DNA of 64,000 nt from CAYVFC01 sp964450715 (GTDB lineage Bacteria > Myxococcota_A > Polyangia > Polyangiales > JAFGIB01), in contig CAYVFC010000030.1 of NCBI GenBank assembly GCA_964450715.1, positions 1 through 64,000 of the forward strand, written 5' to 3'. The notes under the pieces are model-generated. The model searched no databases, was not told the origin of the DNA, and saw only the letters and a list, made by a program, of their open reading frames with translations. Position 1 is the first letter of the stretch; each line of letters starts with the position of its first letter. Below, piece after piece: positions 53,381-61,308 of the stretch. The position numbers were made by a program, and so were the translations under genes.

Positions 53381-54217
53381 CTACCCTATACGCGCGCGGA
53401 TATTGTTGGGCAGCGCGAATACGGCTTGGTGGATCTGGCGGTTATAGTAGCGGCAACGCTCGGACGCCCTCCGGCTCCGCTCCTCGTCCACGGCCAGCGG
53501 ATCGACGGTGTCGCTGGCATAGGTAAAGCTCCAGCCCCCGCTGGCGTAGATAGGAACCGGGGAGAGGTAGGGACGCGCGCGGGGAAAGACCGCCCGCACG
53601 TTGCGCACGATGCGGCTGAAATCATCCTGCATGATGTGCGGCGATTCGCTCTGCAGCACCAGCACCCCGCTCTCGCCCAATCGCTTGCGGCAGATGCCGT
53701 AGAAACCGCTCTCGAAAAGCCCGGCCGCGGGCCCGACCGGATCGGGCCCGTCGATGATGATCACGTCCAGCGGCTCGCCCTGGTACTTCTCGACGTAGGC
53801 GATACCGTCCTGGAACAGCACGGTCAGCCGCGGGTCGTCCCAGGCCTTGCCGATCTCGGGGAGGTGCTCGCGGCAGGCCTCGACCACCATGCGGTCGATC
53901 TCCACCATCGTCACCCGCTTGACCTCGGGATAGCTCAACACCTCGCGCACGGTCCCGCCGTCGCCTCCACCGATCACCAGCACGTTCTCGATGCGCGGCG
54001 CGGTGGTCAGCGCCGGATGCACGAGCATCTCGTGGTAGTAGTACTCGTCGCCCGCGCTGGTCTGGAAGACGCCGTCCAGCGCCAGTACCTTGCCGAACAG
54101 ATCGGTCTCGAAGATGTCGATCGTCTGGTACTCGCTACGGCCGTGGTAGAGGCTCTTGGTCACGCTAAGGCCAAAGCGCGTCTCTTCTTGATAGGTGTCG
54201 TAGAACCACAGGGGCAT
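53381..54217 (-). CDS. speE: Spermidine synthase
   Basis: A 278-residue aminopropyltransferase moving the aminopropyl group from decarboxylated S-adenosylmethionine to putrescine. The N-terminus MPLWFYDTYQEETRFGLSV, the substrate strand LALDGVFQTSAGDEYYYHEM, the nucleotide-binding VLVIGGGDGGTVREV and the putrescine-site IIIDGPDPVGPA are all intact. ATG 54217 has a textbook AAGGAGGT nine bases upstream. It follows speD by 66 bases on the same strand, forming a two-gene polyamine operon. Confidence 0.94.
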   Translation of the reverse strand: MPLWFYDTYQEETRFGLSVTKSLYHGRSEYQTIDIFETDLFGKVLALDGVFQTSAGDEYYYHEMLVHPALTTAPRIENVLVIGGGDGGTVREVLSYPEVKRVTMVEIDRMVVEACREHLPEIGKAWDDPRLTVLFQDGIAYVEKYQGEPLDVIIIDGPDPVGPAAGLFESGFYGICRKRLGESGVLVLQSESPHIMQDDFSRIVRNVRAVFPRARPYLSPVPIYASGGWSFTYASDTVDPLAVDEERSRRASERCRYYNRQIHQAVFALPNNIRARIG

Positions 54218-54283
54218 GGCCGGGTGACCTCCTTCGGCGGCAGGTGCCGCCGCGGTTTCGACCGCTCGACGGACGAGCGCCGA

Positions 54284-54733
54284 CTATAGCTGAACGCGAA
54301 CCGCGGCCTGCCGCGCCGGACGCCGCCGCTCGACCGAGCGCTTCGGCTCTTCGGTCCGGTGGTAGCTCAGGTTCATGCCGCTCTCGGCATCCATCGTGCC
54401 GCGATCGATCATCATCAGCTCGACGCGCTTCGCCCCGAGGCCCTCGCGGAGCACCTCGTGAGCGAACAGCGGCTCGCCCTGGCCGCAGGTGAAGAAGTCC
54501 ACCGAGGCGTAGCCGTGCTCGGGCCAGGTATGGATGGAGAGATGGGACTCCTCGATCACCACCACGCCGCTCACGCCTTGGGGAAAGAAGGGCTTGAACA
54601 CCGACGCCACGATCTTGGTGCGGGCGGCCAGGGCGGCTTCGTTCATCAGAGACTCAATGCGTTTTAAATCGTCCAACACTCCCACGTCGCAGCCGGTATA
54701 TTCAACGAGTAGGTGTTGGCCCCTGGTATTCAA
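54284..54733 (-). CDS. speD: S-adenosylmethionine decarboxylase proenzyme, prokaryotic class
   Basis: A 149-residue proenzyme that self-cleaves between Glu62 and Ser63 in VIEESHLSIHTWPE to form the pyruvoyl cofactor, at the same position as the Thermotoga-type enzyme. The catalytic DFFTCG (Cys) and DRGTMDAE-type C-terminal segment are present, with an extra Arg-rich tail of about 20 residues. The start is a TTG: a GGAGGA motif lies seven bases before it, whereas the out-of-frame ATG four bases upstream is too close. Makes the aminopropyl donor used by the downstream spermidine synthase. Confidence 0.92.
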   Translation of the reverse strand: MNTRGQHLLVEYTGCDVGVLDDLKRIESLMNEAALAARTKIVASVFKPFFPQGVSGVVVIEESHLSIHTWPEHGYASVDFFTCGQGEPLFAHEVLREGLGAKRVELMMIDRGTMDAESGMNLSYHRTEEPKRSVERRRPARQAAVRVQL

Positions 54734-54995
54734 CGCATCTTCCTCCGTCGTCAGCCGAATCCATGGTGAAGTGGCCCGTCAATAGCACACGCCTGCGCGA
54801 AAGCAACAAGCCGAGGACCCTACAAGAATATTTTTTTTCGCCACCGCTCACAAGCGCTCCCTAAAACCCGACAAAGTGCCAGGTGGTGCGATCCGGGGCC
54901 CTCCCACGGCCGGGCCGGGCGCGTGACGGTCAACGGAGCGCTGGGCTCTGCGCCGAGTGGCACCGCCAATAGTAACGGCTCGGAGCTGGAGAAGC

Positions 54996-55023
54996 TTGCG
55001 CGGCGCCCGGTAAGGGCTAGACT
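54996..55023 (+). promoter_or_regulatory. Candidate promoter of the DAHP synthase leader
   Basis: TTGCGC (54996-55001) and TAGACT (55018-55023) are separated by 16 bases, each matching four of six sigma-70 consensus positions. Transcription would start close to 55030, at or just before the leader-peptide GTG, so the leader may be translated from a nearly leaderless end. This is a weak-consensus prediction; the rest of 54734-55020 shows nothing else recognisable. Confidence 0.4.
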
Positions 55024-55029
55024 CACGGG

Positions 55030-55110
55030 GTGACGAAGGCCGTTCGGTACGATTTCCTGTTCTATTATTTTGCGCGGCAACAGGCGCGGCGCCCGGGAAC
55101 GGCCTTGTAA
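55030..55110 (+). CDS. Aromatic-rich attenuator leader peptide
   Basis: A 26-codon reading frame from GTG 55030 to TAA 55108-55110. Codons 7-14 read Tyr-Asp-Phe-Leu-Phe-Tyr-Tyr-Phe, that is three Tyr and three Phe codons in eight. The stretch lies in the loop of a 10-base inverted repeat and ahead of a strong terminator that itself precedes the DAHP synthase start. Such control-codon clusters are the hallmark of ribosome-mediated attenuation. The downstream enzyme makes the common precursor of Tyr, Phe and Trp, so the codon choice matches the pathway. No strong ribosome site is visible; AAGGG lies 13 bases before the GTG. Confidence 0.72.
   Translation: MTKAVRYDFLFYYFARQQARRPGTAL
55036..55106 (+). 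promoter_or_regulatory. Pause-type stem enclosing the leader control codons
   Basis: AAGGCCGTTC (55036-55045) pairs perfectly with GAACGGCCTT (55097-55106). A ribosome stalled at the Tyr/Phe codons (55048-55071) would cover the 5' arm and free the 3' arm. The freed GGCCTT could pair with AAGGTC at about 55124-55129 just before the terminator, a possible alternative structure, though overlap with the terminator stem itself is not evident by eye. Confidence 0.6.
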
Positions 55111-55134
55111 AGGAAAATGCCCTAAGGTCAACAA

Positions 55135-55169
55135 CCCCTGGTCGCCGCCGGCGACCAGGGGTTTTTTTT
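55135..55169 (+). terminator. Intrinsic terminator / attenuator upstream of DAHP synthase
   Basis: A perfect stem CCCCTGGTCGC / GCGACCAGGGG (extendable by AA/TT and one inner C-G pair) is followed by eight T residues (55162-55169). The ribosome site GGAG and the ATG at 55182 follow at once. No gene on this strand ends upstream (speD is on the other strand), so the terminator is placed to stop leader transcription, not to end another gene. Confidence 0.88.
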
Positions 55170-55181
55170 GGAGCGAGAGAG

Positions 55182-56270
55182 ATGCGAAAAACCAGCGATC
55201 TGCGTGTGGTAGAGAACAAACCGCTCGTCACCCCGGACGAGCTGCTGCAGGAGATTCCCATCACTTCGGCGGCTGCGGAGACCGTGGCGCGGGCCAGGGA
55301 GACGATCGAGGCCATGTTGCGGGGCGACGACCGCCGCCTGCTAGCCATCATCGGCCCCTGCTCCATACACGATCCGACCGCGGCGCTCGACTTCGCTTCC
55401 CGGCTCTGCCGCCTGAAGTCCGAGCACGAGGCGCACCTGTTCGTCTGTATGCGGGTCTATTTTGAGAAACCGCGGACCGCCCTGGGATGGAAGGGGTTGA
55501 TCAACGACCCGCACCTGGACGGGACCTGCGACATGGCCGAGGGGCTGAAAAGGGGCAGGAAGCTGTTGCTGCAGCTCGGCGAGATGGGCGTGCCGGCGGC
55601 TACCGAGCTGCTCGACCCCATCTCGCCGCAGTACATCGCCGACCTCATCGCCTGGACGGCGGTAGGAGCGCGCACCACCGAGAGCCAGACCCATCGCGAG
55701 ATGGCCTCGGGCCTGTCCATGCCGGTGGGCTTCAAGAACGCCACCGACGGTGAGCTGACGGTGGCCGTCAACGCCATGAAAGCCGCCCGGCAGCGACACA
55801 GTTTTCTGGGCGTAGACGGCTCGGGTCGAGTCAGCGTGGTGCGCACGGCCGGCAATCCCTACTGCCACGTGGTGCTGCGCGGCGGAAGCTCCGGGCCCAA
55901 CTACGGCCCGGAGAAGATCGCCGCCGCGGTCGAGACCCTGGCCTCGGCCGGGCTAAACCAGCGCGTGCTGGTGGACTGCAGCCACGCCAACAGCAGGAGC
56001 GACCCGCGCAACCAACCCGCGGTGCTGGCCAACGTGGCCGAGCAGGTCGCCGAGGGCTCGCCCAACATACTGGGATTCATGATGGAGAGCAACCTGGTCG
56101 CCGGACGGCAGGATCTGGGGCCTTGGAGCCCCAATCCGGTCTACGGTCAGAGTATCACCGACGCCTGCATCGACTTTGCGACTACCGAGAAGGCGTTACG
56201 CGAGACGGTGAAAACACTGACGTACGGCAAGCCGGTGCTCGAGACGGCGAAAACCTTGACGTCTAGTTAG
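55182..56270 (+). CDS. aroG: 3-deoxy-7-phosphoheptulonate (DAHP) synthase, class I
   Basis: A 362-residue class I (AroF/G/H-type) DAHP synthase, joining phosphoenolpyruvate and erythrose 4-phosphate at the entry of the shikimate pathway. The PEP-binding block LLAIIGPCSIHDPTAALDFA, the motif KPRTALGWKGLINDP, GARTTESQTHREMASGLSMP and the metal-site segments LVDCSHANSRSD and GFMMESNL are intact. ATG 55182 follows GGAGCGAGAGAG. Expression is probably set by the leader-peptide attenuator just upstream. Which of aroF, aroG or aroH it corresponds to cannot be told from sequence; the symbol marks the family. Confidence 0.93.
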   Translation: MRKTSDLRVVENKPLVTPDELLQEIPITSAAAETVARARETIEAMLRGDDRRLLAIIGPCSIHDPTAALDFASRLCRLKSEHEAHLFVCMRVYFEKPRTALGWKGLINDPHLDGTCDMAEGLKRGRKLLLQLGEMGVPAATELLDPISPQYIADLIAWTAVGARTTESQTHREMASGLSMPVGFKNATDGELTVAVNAMKAARQRHSFLGVDGSGRVSVVRTAGNPYCHVVLRGGSSGPNYGPEKIAAAVETLASAGLNQRVLVDCSHANSRSDPRNQPAVLANVAEQVAEGSPNILGFMMESNLVAGRQDLGPWSPNPVYGQSITDACIDFATTEKALRETVKTLTYGKPVLETAKTLTSS

Positions 56271-56318
56271 TATTGCTGGAAAAGGGCTATCGCTTTCCCC
56301 CTTGAACGGTATCTCGCG

Positions 56319-57386
56319 ATGAACCCTTCCCGCGTACGCCCTTTACTATCCCGTCCGGGCGCCAGCTGGACCTGCGACCGGCACGGTCTCTGTTGTACCG
56401 ACATCCATTTGCTCGGAGCCATGAGCCGCTCCGAGGCCAGGCACATTCAGGCCATCGAGCCGGGCAGCGTCTGCTACGATCCCGAGGCCGAGGGGCCGGC
56501 GATCGATTGCTCACCGCATGGCCGCTGCCGTTTCCTGAACGAGAGCGGCTGCCGGATCCACGCTGCGCTCGGGGCCGAGGCCAAGGCCTCTATGTGCCGC
56601 CGCTTCCCCTATGGCCTCATCGCCACGCCGGTCGGCGGAAGGGTGACCACCGAGCACCGCTGTCCGGGCCGCACCCTGGGCGAGCACTCGGGTATCGATC
56701 TGGGCGAGGCCGAATCTTCCCTGCGGGTAGGAGCCAGGGGCCTGATCGCCGATGACCGTATCGAGGAGCCGGTGGCTCTGGGCGGCAATCGCTACGTCAG
56801 CTTCAGGCGATACGCCGAGATGGAGAGCGCCATGCTCGGCCGCCTGGCGGCCGGGGAGAGGGCGGAGCTGGTACTGGCGGCCGAGCCGTTGCCCCGGCTT
56901 AACGGGCCTACCTGGAAGGGCTTTGCCGGCGAGCTGGTCGAGCTCGAGGACGACAGCGCCTGGGCGAAGGCCATGGTCTGGTTCGGCGACGCGCTGCTGC
57001 AGCTGGGCGCGGGCACCCGCCCGCCCCGACGCGATAGGCCCTGGGCTGCGGCCTTCGAAAAGGCGGCAGCGAGCCGCAACGCGCCGCGCTCGACCGAAGC
57101 GCTCTTCAATGACTGGGTCGCCGACGAGCTTTGGATGCTGCGCGGGCTTCTGCTGGCTCCCTTTGACGCGGCGCGCGCCGAGCTCGCGACGCGCCTGGCC
57201 GCGGCCAGGATCATCGCCCGACGCCTCGAGGATGAGGGCGTGCGGCCGGACCAGGCCGCGGCCGAGAGCGTGCTGGTGGCCGAAATCGCGGCCATCAGCT
57301 CGGACTGGCCCGGGCTGGTCGGCGCCATCGCGCCGCACAGGCGGCCGGCCGAACGCGATATTTCGGTTTCGGGTGCCCGCTGCTAG
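56319..57386 (+). CDS. YkgJ-type cysteine-cluster protein
   Basis: A 355-residue protein whose first 130 residues carry the YkgJ-like metal cluster pattern: WTCDRHGLCCTD (Cys19, 25, 26), then CSPHGRCRFLNESGCRIH, MCRRFPYG and HRCPG. The CC pair followed by CxFL..xxCxIH..CRxFP is the family signature, thought to bind zinc or an iron-sulfur cluster. The remaining 220 residues are alpha-helical with no motif I recognise. No signal peptide. It stands between DAHP synthase (48-base gap) and a glycosyltransferase, all co-oriented. Function unknown. Confidence 0.8.
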   Translation: MNPSRVRPLLSRPGASWTCDRHGLCCTDIHLLGAMSRSEARHIQAIEPGSVCYDPEAEGPAIDCSPHGRCRFLNESGCRIHAALGAEAKASMCRRFPYGLIATPVGGRVTTEHRCPGRTLGEHSGIDLGEAESSLRVGARGLIADDRIEEPVALGGNRYVSFRRYAEMESAMLGRLAAGERAELVLAAEPLPRLNGPTWKGFAGELVELEDDSAWAKAMVWFGDALLQLGAGTRPPRRDRPWAAAFEKAAASRNAPRSTEALFNDWVADELWMLRGLLLAPFDAARAELATRLAAARIIARRLEDEGVRPDQAAAESVLVAEIAAISSDWPGLVGAIAPHRRPAERDISVSGARC

Positions 57387-57466
57387 ACTGCTCCCCTGTC
57401 GGGCGGCAATCGCGTGGCCCGCTCCGTCCGCAATCCCGGCCCCGGGCGCCCGGGCCGACCGATCTC

Positions 57467-58438
57467 ATGAAACTGATCGTCCAGATCCCCTGCTTCAACG
57501 AGGCCGAAACCCTGCCCGAGGTGCTGGCCGATATCCCGCGCTCCATCGAGGGCGTGGACGAGATCGCCGTGTTGGTGGTTGACGACGGTTCCTCGGATGA
57601 GACGGCGCGCGTCGCCCGCGAGCACGGCGCTGATCTGGTGGTCCGCCACCGCGGCAACCGCGGCCTGGCCCAATCCTTCCTCACCGGGATCGAGGCCGCG
57701 CTGGAGCTGGGGGCGGATATCATCGTCAACACGGACGGCGATCACCAGTACCCGGGCAAGTACATCCCCGGGCTGGTCGCGCCGGTGGTGCGGGGCGAGG
57801 CCGATCTGGTGATCGGAGACCGGCAGACGCAGACCGATCCCAAGGTGCCCGGCGTCAAGAAGCTACTGTATCGCTTCGGCAACGGCGTGATGCGCAGCGC
57901 CACCGGCTCCAGCGTGAGCGACGCGCCCAGCGGCTTCCGCGCCATGTCGCGGCAGTTCGCCCTGACCCTCTATCTCACCAATCCCTTCTCCTACACCCTG
58001 GAGACCATCTTCACCGCGGCGGAAAACCGGCAGCCCATCGAGGAGATCCCCATCGAGACCAATCCCGCCCGGCGCAAGAGCCGGCTGTTCAAGGGCATCC
58101 CCGACTACCTGAACCGCTCCTTTAAAATCATCGTACAGGGCTACTCCATGCGTAACCCGCTGAAGACCTTCGGCTGGCTCTCGGCGCCCTTCTTCCTGGT
58201 CGGCATCGGCGTCGGGCTGCGCTTCCTCTACTTCTACTTCCAGCAAGCCGGCTACACCGGCCACATCCAGTCGCTGATCCTGGCCGCGATCTGCCTGCTG
58301 GTCGGCGCCCAGATCTTTATCTTCGGTATGCTGGGCAACCTGGTGCGCACCAATCGCCTGCTGCTGCAGGACATCCGGCTGCGGGTGCGGCGGCTGGAGC
58401 TGAAAGACCCGGAAGGGGCTCGCGAGGTGAAACCGTAG
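57467..58438 (+). CDS. Family-2 glycosyltransferase with C-terminal membrane helices
   Basis: A 323-residue GT2 enzyme of the DPM1/ArnC-like group that transfers sugars to polyprenyl phosphate. The GT-A fold motifs are IPCFNEAETL, VVDDGSSDETARVA, VNTDGDHQY (the DxD equivalent) and DAPSGFRAMSR. Two membrane spans follow at about 230-255 and 265-290 (FGWLSAPFFLVGIGVGLRFLY, LILAAICLLVGAQIFIFGML). ATG 57467; upstream is a CCCGGG/CCCGGG hairpin. Donor and acceptor sugars are not predictable here. Confidence 0.88.
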   Translation: MKLIVQIPCFNEAETLPEVLADIPRSIEGVDEIAVLVVDDGSSDETARVAREHGADLVVRHRGNRGLAQSFLTGIEAALELGADIIVNTDGDHQYPGKYIPGLVAPVVRGEADLVIGDRQTQTDPKVPGVKKLLYRFGNGVMRSATGSSVSDAPSGFRAMSRQFALTLYLTNPFSYTLETIFTAAENRQPIEEIPIETNPARRKSRLFKGIPDYLNRSFKIIVQGYSMRNPLKTFGWLSAPFFLVGIGVGLRFLYFYFQQAGYTGHIQSLILAAICLLVGAQIFIFGMLGNLVRTNRLLLQDIRLRVRRLELKDPEGAREVKP

Positions 58439-58511
58439 GCGAGGGGCTTGCCCCCTCTCAAAACGCTTGCCAGGGGAAAACGTCGGGAAGGGGCTTGCCC
58501 CCTCCCCGACG
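58435..58511. repeat. Two palindromic repeats downstream of the glycosyltransferase
   Basis: GTAGGCGAGGGGCTTGCCCC (58435-58454) begins at the glycosyltransferase stop codon, and CGTCGGGAAGGGGCTTGCCC (58481-58500, extending to 58511) follows. Both belong to the dominant GC-rich palindrome family of this window. Confidence 0.8.
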
Positions 58512-58558
58512 AACCTCGACGAAAGAAGCCTGCGTTTGCGGTATGCTGGAAGACCGAC

Positions 58559-59899
58559 ATGGCCGAGATCATCCTGAAAAAACGGCGCGAGCGGTCCGTG
58601 CTGGGACGCCACCCCTGGCTCTTCTCCGGAGCCATCGACCAGGTGCGAGGAGAGGCGGCGCCGGGCGAGAGCGTCGAGGTGCTCTCGGTCGAGGGAGAGT
58701 GGCTGGCGCGGGCGGCTTATAGCCCGCGGTCGCAGATACGCGCGCGGATCTGGACCTTCGATCGGGACGAGCGGGTCGATGCGGAGTTTTTTCGACGCCG
58801 CATCGCCGGGGCGTTGCAGTTGAGGAAGCGGTTGATCCCGGTGGGCGCAGAACGGGCGGGCGCAAGGCCCGCCCCGACGGCTGGCGATTCACCAACCGTA
58901 GGGGAGGGGCTTGCCCGGACGACCAACGGTTCGCCAACCGTAGGGGAGGGGCTTGCCCCCTCCCAAAACACCTGGGCGGGCGATCCGAAGGCAGCGGCGG
59001 AACGGGGCGCGCTCCGGCTAGTCAACGCCGAGTCCGATGGGCTTCCGGGCCTGATCGTGGATCGCTATGCCGATACTCTGGTCCTGCAGGCGCTGACCGC
59101 GGGCGTGGAATACTGGAAGCAAACCATTGCCGACCTGCTGCTCGAGCTCACCGCCTTGCGCGACATCCTGGAACGCTCGCCGGCCGAGGCGCGCGAGCTG
59201 GAGGGGCTCGGCGAAGCGGGCGGCGCGCTGCGCGGCCAGCCGCCGGCGCGGGCGACCATCGCCGAGAACGGCCTCGATTTCGCCGTCAATCTCGAGCGCG
59301 GGCACAAGACCGGCTTGTACCTGGATCAGCGCGAGAACCGCCGGCTGGTACGCGAGCTCGGCGCGGACAGGGAGGTGCTGGACTGCTTCTGCTACACAGG
59401 CGGGTTTGCGCTCAACGCGGCGGCGGGCGGCGCCCGCTCGGTGCTGGCCCTGGACAGCTCGGCCGAGGCGCTTCGGCTGGGCCAGCAGAACGCCCGGCAG
59501 AACGGCCTCGCCGACGAGCGCCTCGGGTGGATGGAGGCGGATGTCTTTCGCGCGCTCAGGACCTTTCGCGACCAGCGCCGGAGCTTCGACCTGATCGTGC
59601 TCGACCCGCCGAAGTTCGCGCCCACCGCGGCGCGAGCGGGCAAGGCCGCGCGCGGCTACAAGGACATCAACCTGCTGGCTTTCAAGCTGCTGCGGCCCGA
59701 TGGGGTGCTGGTCACCTTCTCCTGCTCGGGCGGGGTCGACGCCGAGCTGTTCCAGAAGATCGTCTTCTCGGCCGCACTGGACGCAGGCACGGACGCGCGG
59801 ATCGTCCGGCGGCTCGGGCAGCCGCCCGACCATCCGGTGGCGCTGAGCTTTCCCGAGGGGCGCTATCTCAAGGGGCTGGTCTGCGTAAAGACGCCCTGA
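58559..59899 (+). CDS. rlmI: RlmI-like 23S rRNA cytosine methyltransferase with in-frame repeat insertion
   Basis: A 446-residue class I SAM-dependent rRNA methyltransferase. The N-terminal PUA domain (about 1-75) starts AEIILKKRRERSVLGRHPW. The EEHD-like linker RLVNAESDGLPGLIVDRY and the Rossmann core DCFCYTGGFALNAAAGG, VLALDSSAEAL and catalytic-loop VLDPPKFA are intact, with a late TFSCSG Cys motif. Residues about 96-145, between RKRL and AERGALRLVNAE, are foreign: they read GARPAP, SPTVGEGLAR and SPTVGEGLAPS and are coded by palindromic repeats. Relatives join these two blocks directly. ATG 58559 is selected because upstream residues are repeat-derived. Confidence 0.88.
   Translation: MAEIILKKRRERSVLGRHPWLFSGAIDQVRGEAAPGESVEVLSVEGEWLARAAYSPRSQIRARIWTFDRDERVDAEFFRRRIAGALQLRKRLIPVGAERAGARPAPTAGDSPTVGEGLARTTNGSPTVGEGLAPSQNTWAGDPKAAAERGALRLVNAESDGLPGLIVDRYADTLVLQALTAGVEYWKQTIADLLLELTALRDILERSPAEARELEGLGEAGGALRGQPPARATIAENGLDFAVNLERGHKTGLYLDQRENRRLVRELGADREVLDCFCYTGGFALNAAAGGARSVLALDSSAEALRLGQQNARQNGLADERLGWMEADVFRALRTFRDQRRSFDLIVLDPPKFAPTAARAGKAARGYKDINLLAFKLLRPDGVLVTFSCSGGVDAELFQKIVFSAALDAGTDARIVRRLGQPPDHPVALSFPEGRYLKGLVCVKTP
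58855..58964. repeat. Three palindromic repeats inserted in frame in rlmI
   Basis: GGGCGGGCGCAAGGCCCGCC (58855-58874), a partial GTAGGGGAGGGGCTTGCCC (58898-58916) and a full GTAGGGGAGGGGCTTGCCCC (58940-58959, to 58964). Together they account for most of the extra residues 96-145 of the host protein without introducing a stop. Confidence 0.85.
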
Positions 59900-59951
59900 T
59901 CGTAAGGTCACCCTATTCCCGAGGCCCCGGATCGGTATAAGCTGGGAAATC

Positions 59952-61229
59952 GTGGACATCGCGGTGGCCATGAAGGCGGGTCTATTCGGCGTGCTGGCCG
60001 CCAGCGGCTTGCTGATCGGTGCGGTGGTGGGGCTGGTGGTCAAGCCCAGCCAGAGGATCGTAGCCAGCATCATGGCCTTTGGCTCGGGCACGCTGCTGGC
60101 CGCGCTGGCCTTCGACCTGTGCGAGGAGGCCTTTCACAAGGGAGGCCCGGTGATTCTGATCGCGGGCTTTCTGGCCGGGGGCTTTCTCTTCGTGACGGCC
60201 GAGGCCTTGGTCGACTCCAAGGGGGGCTTTCTGCGACGCGAGGGGACGCGGGCCCGCTACCTGCAGCAGAAGAAGGACGAGCGCGACCACGAGATCCTGA
60301 AGCGGCTCTCCGAGGTCGAGCTGTTCCGGGCGCTGCCGCCGGCCGAGGCGCAGGCGGTGGTTCCCTACGTGGAGGAGCGGGTGGTGGAAGACGGCGAGGA
60401 CGTCTTCCAGAAAGGCGACGAGGGCGATGCGCTGTACCTGGTCACCGAGGGCGAGGCGGCTATTATCGACGAGGGCCGGGAGGTGGCGCGGCTGGGCAAG
60501 GGCTCGGCCTTCGGCGAAATGGCGCTGCTGAGCGGCGAGCCCCGCAACGCCACCGTCAGCGCCCGCGGCAAGCTGGAGCTCTATCGCATCGCCCGGCAGG
60601 ACTTCAACCACCTGATGACCCACTCGCTGCTGCTGACCGACGCGGTACAGCAGCTGCTGGCGCAGCGCATCGAGGCGCGGCGGCAGGTAGGGCAGCAGGT
60701 GAATGCGGATACCTGGCGCAGGGTAGCCGGCGCGCACCTCTCGCGGCAGATGTCGGCCGCGGAGGAAAAGGCGCTGCTACAGGAGCACACCGGCTCCTCG
60801 GCCCCGGTGGCCATCTACGTCGGCGCGCTGGTCGACGGCGTTCCCGAGTCTATCGTTATCGGCGCCACCATGGTGGGGGCGACCATGCCCAGCCTCTCCT
60901 TCATGTTCGCCGTATTCCTCTCCAACTTTCCCGAGGCCATGTCCAGCGCCAGCGGCATGACCCGCGCCGGCTTTGGCGCCCGGCGCATCCTGACCATGTG
61001 GGGCAGCCTGATCGTCATCTCCGGGCTGTCCGCCGCGCTGGGCAATGCCTTTCTGGCCGGCGCCTCGGCCCAGGTGCTGGCCTTTGCCGAGTCGTTCGCC
61101 GCGGGCGGCATCCTGGCGCTGCTGGCCAACACCATGATGCCGGAGGCATTCGAGATGGGGGGGCGCGCCACCGCCTTCAGCACCATCGTGGGGTTTCTGG
61201 CCGCCTTTCTGGTGGCGGTGATGCTGTAG
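59952..61229 (+). CDS. ZIP-like metal transporter interrupted by a cyclic-nucleotide-binding domain
   Basis: A 425-residue membrane protein. Two or three N-terminal helices (LFGVLAASGLLIGAVVGLVV, SIMAFGSGTLLAALAFDLCEEAF, GPVILIAGFLAGGFLFVTAEAL) resemble the start of a ZIP transporter. Residues about 122-220 are a cNMP-binding domain with phosphate-binding-cassette-like FGEMALLSGEPRNATVS (188-203). The remaining helices carry ZIP-like polar motifs VDGVPESIVIGATM and SNFPEAMSSASGM, close to the HNxPEG and HExPHE signatures but with His replaced, and end in MMPEAFEMGG. Gating of metal or cation flux by a small nucleotide is inferred. GTG start 59952; ATG 59970 is an alternative. Confidence 0.75.
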   Translation: MDIAVAMKAGLFGVLAASGLLIGAVVGLVVKPSQRIVASIMAFGSGTLLAALAFDLCEEAFHKGGPVILIAGFLAGGFLFVTAEALVDSKGGFLRREGTRARYLQQKKDERDHEILKRLSEVELFRALPPAEAQAVVPYVEERVVEDGEDVFQKGDEGDALYLVTEGEAAIIDEGREVARLGKGSAFGEMALLSGEPRNATVSARGKLELYRIARQDFNHLMTHSLLLTDAVQQLLAQRIEARRQVGQQVNADTWRRVAGAHLSRQMSAAEEKALLQEHTGSSAPVAIYVGALVDGVPESIVIGATMVGATMPSLSFMFAVFLSNFPEAMSSASGMTRAGFGARRILTMWGSLIVISGLSAALGNAFLAGASAQVLAFAESFAAGGILALLANTMMPEAFEMGGRATAFSTIVGFLAAFLVAVML

Positions 61230-61308
61230 CGCTTTTTACGTTAACTCGGGGGCTCGAGAGGGCCGGGGGCCGGGCGGAGGGGGGTCGCGCGGGTTGCATT
61301 GGCCCCCC

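Noticed and set aside
53035..53447. Short open frames on both strands between the beta-helix lipoprotein and speE
   Set aside because: No ribosome sites, no recognisable motifs, and Arg/Pro-rich composition typical of noncoding GC-rich sequence.
54824..54842. Run of eight T residues as an intrinsic terminator
   Set aside because: No stable stem precedes it on the same strand.
55116..55124. ATG-CCC-TAA mini-frame just before the terminator as the leader peptide
   Set aside because: Only two codons and no control codons; the upstream 26-codon frame has the aromatic run.
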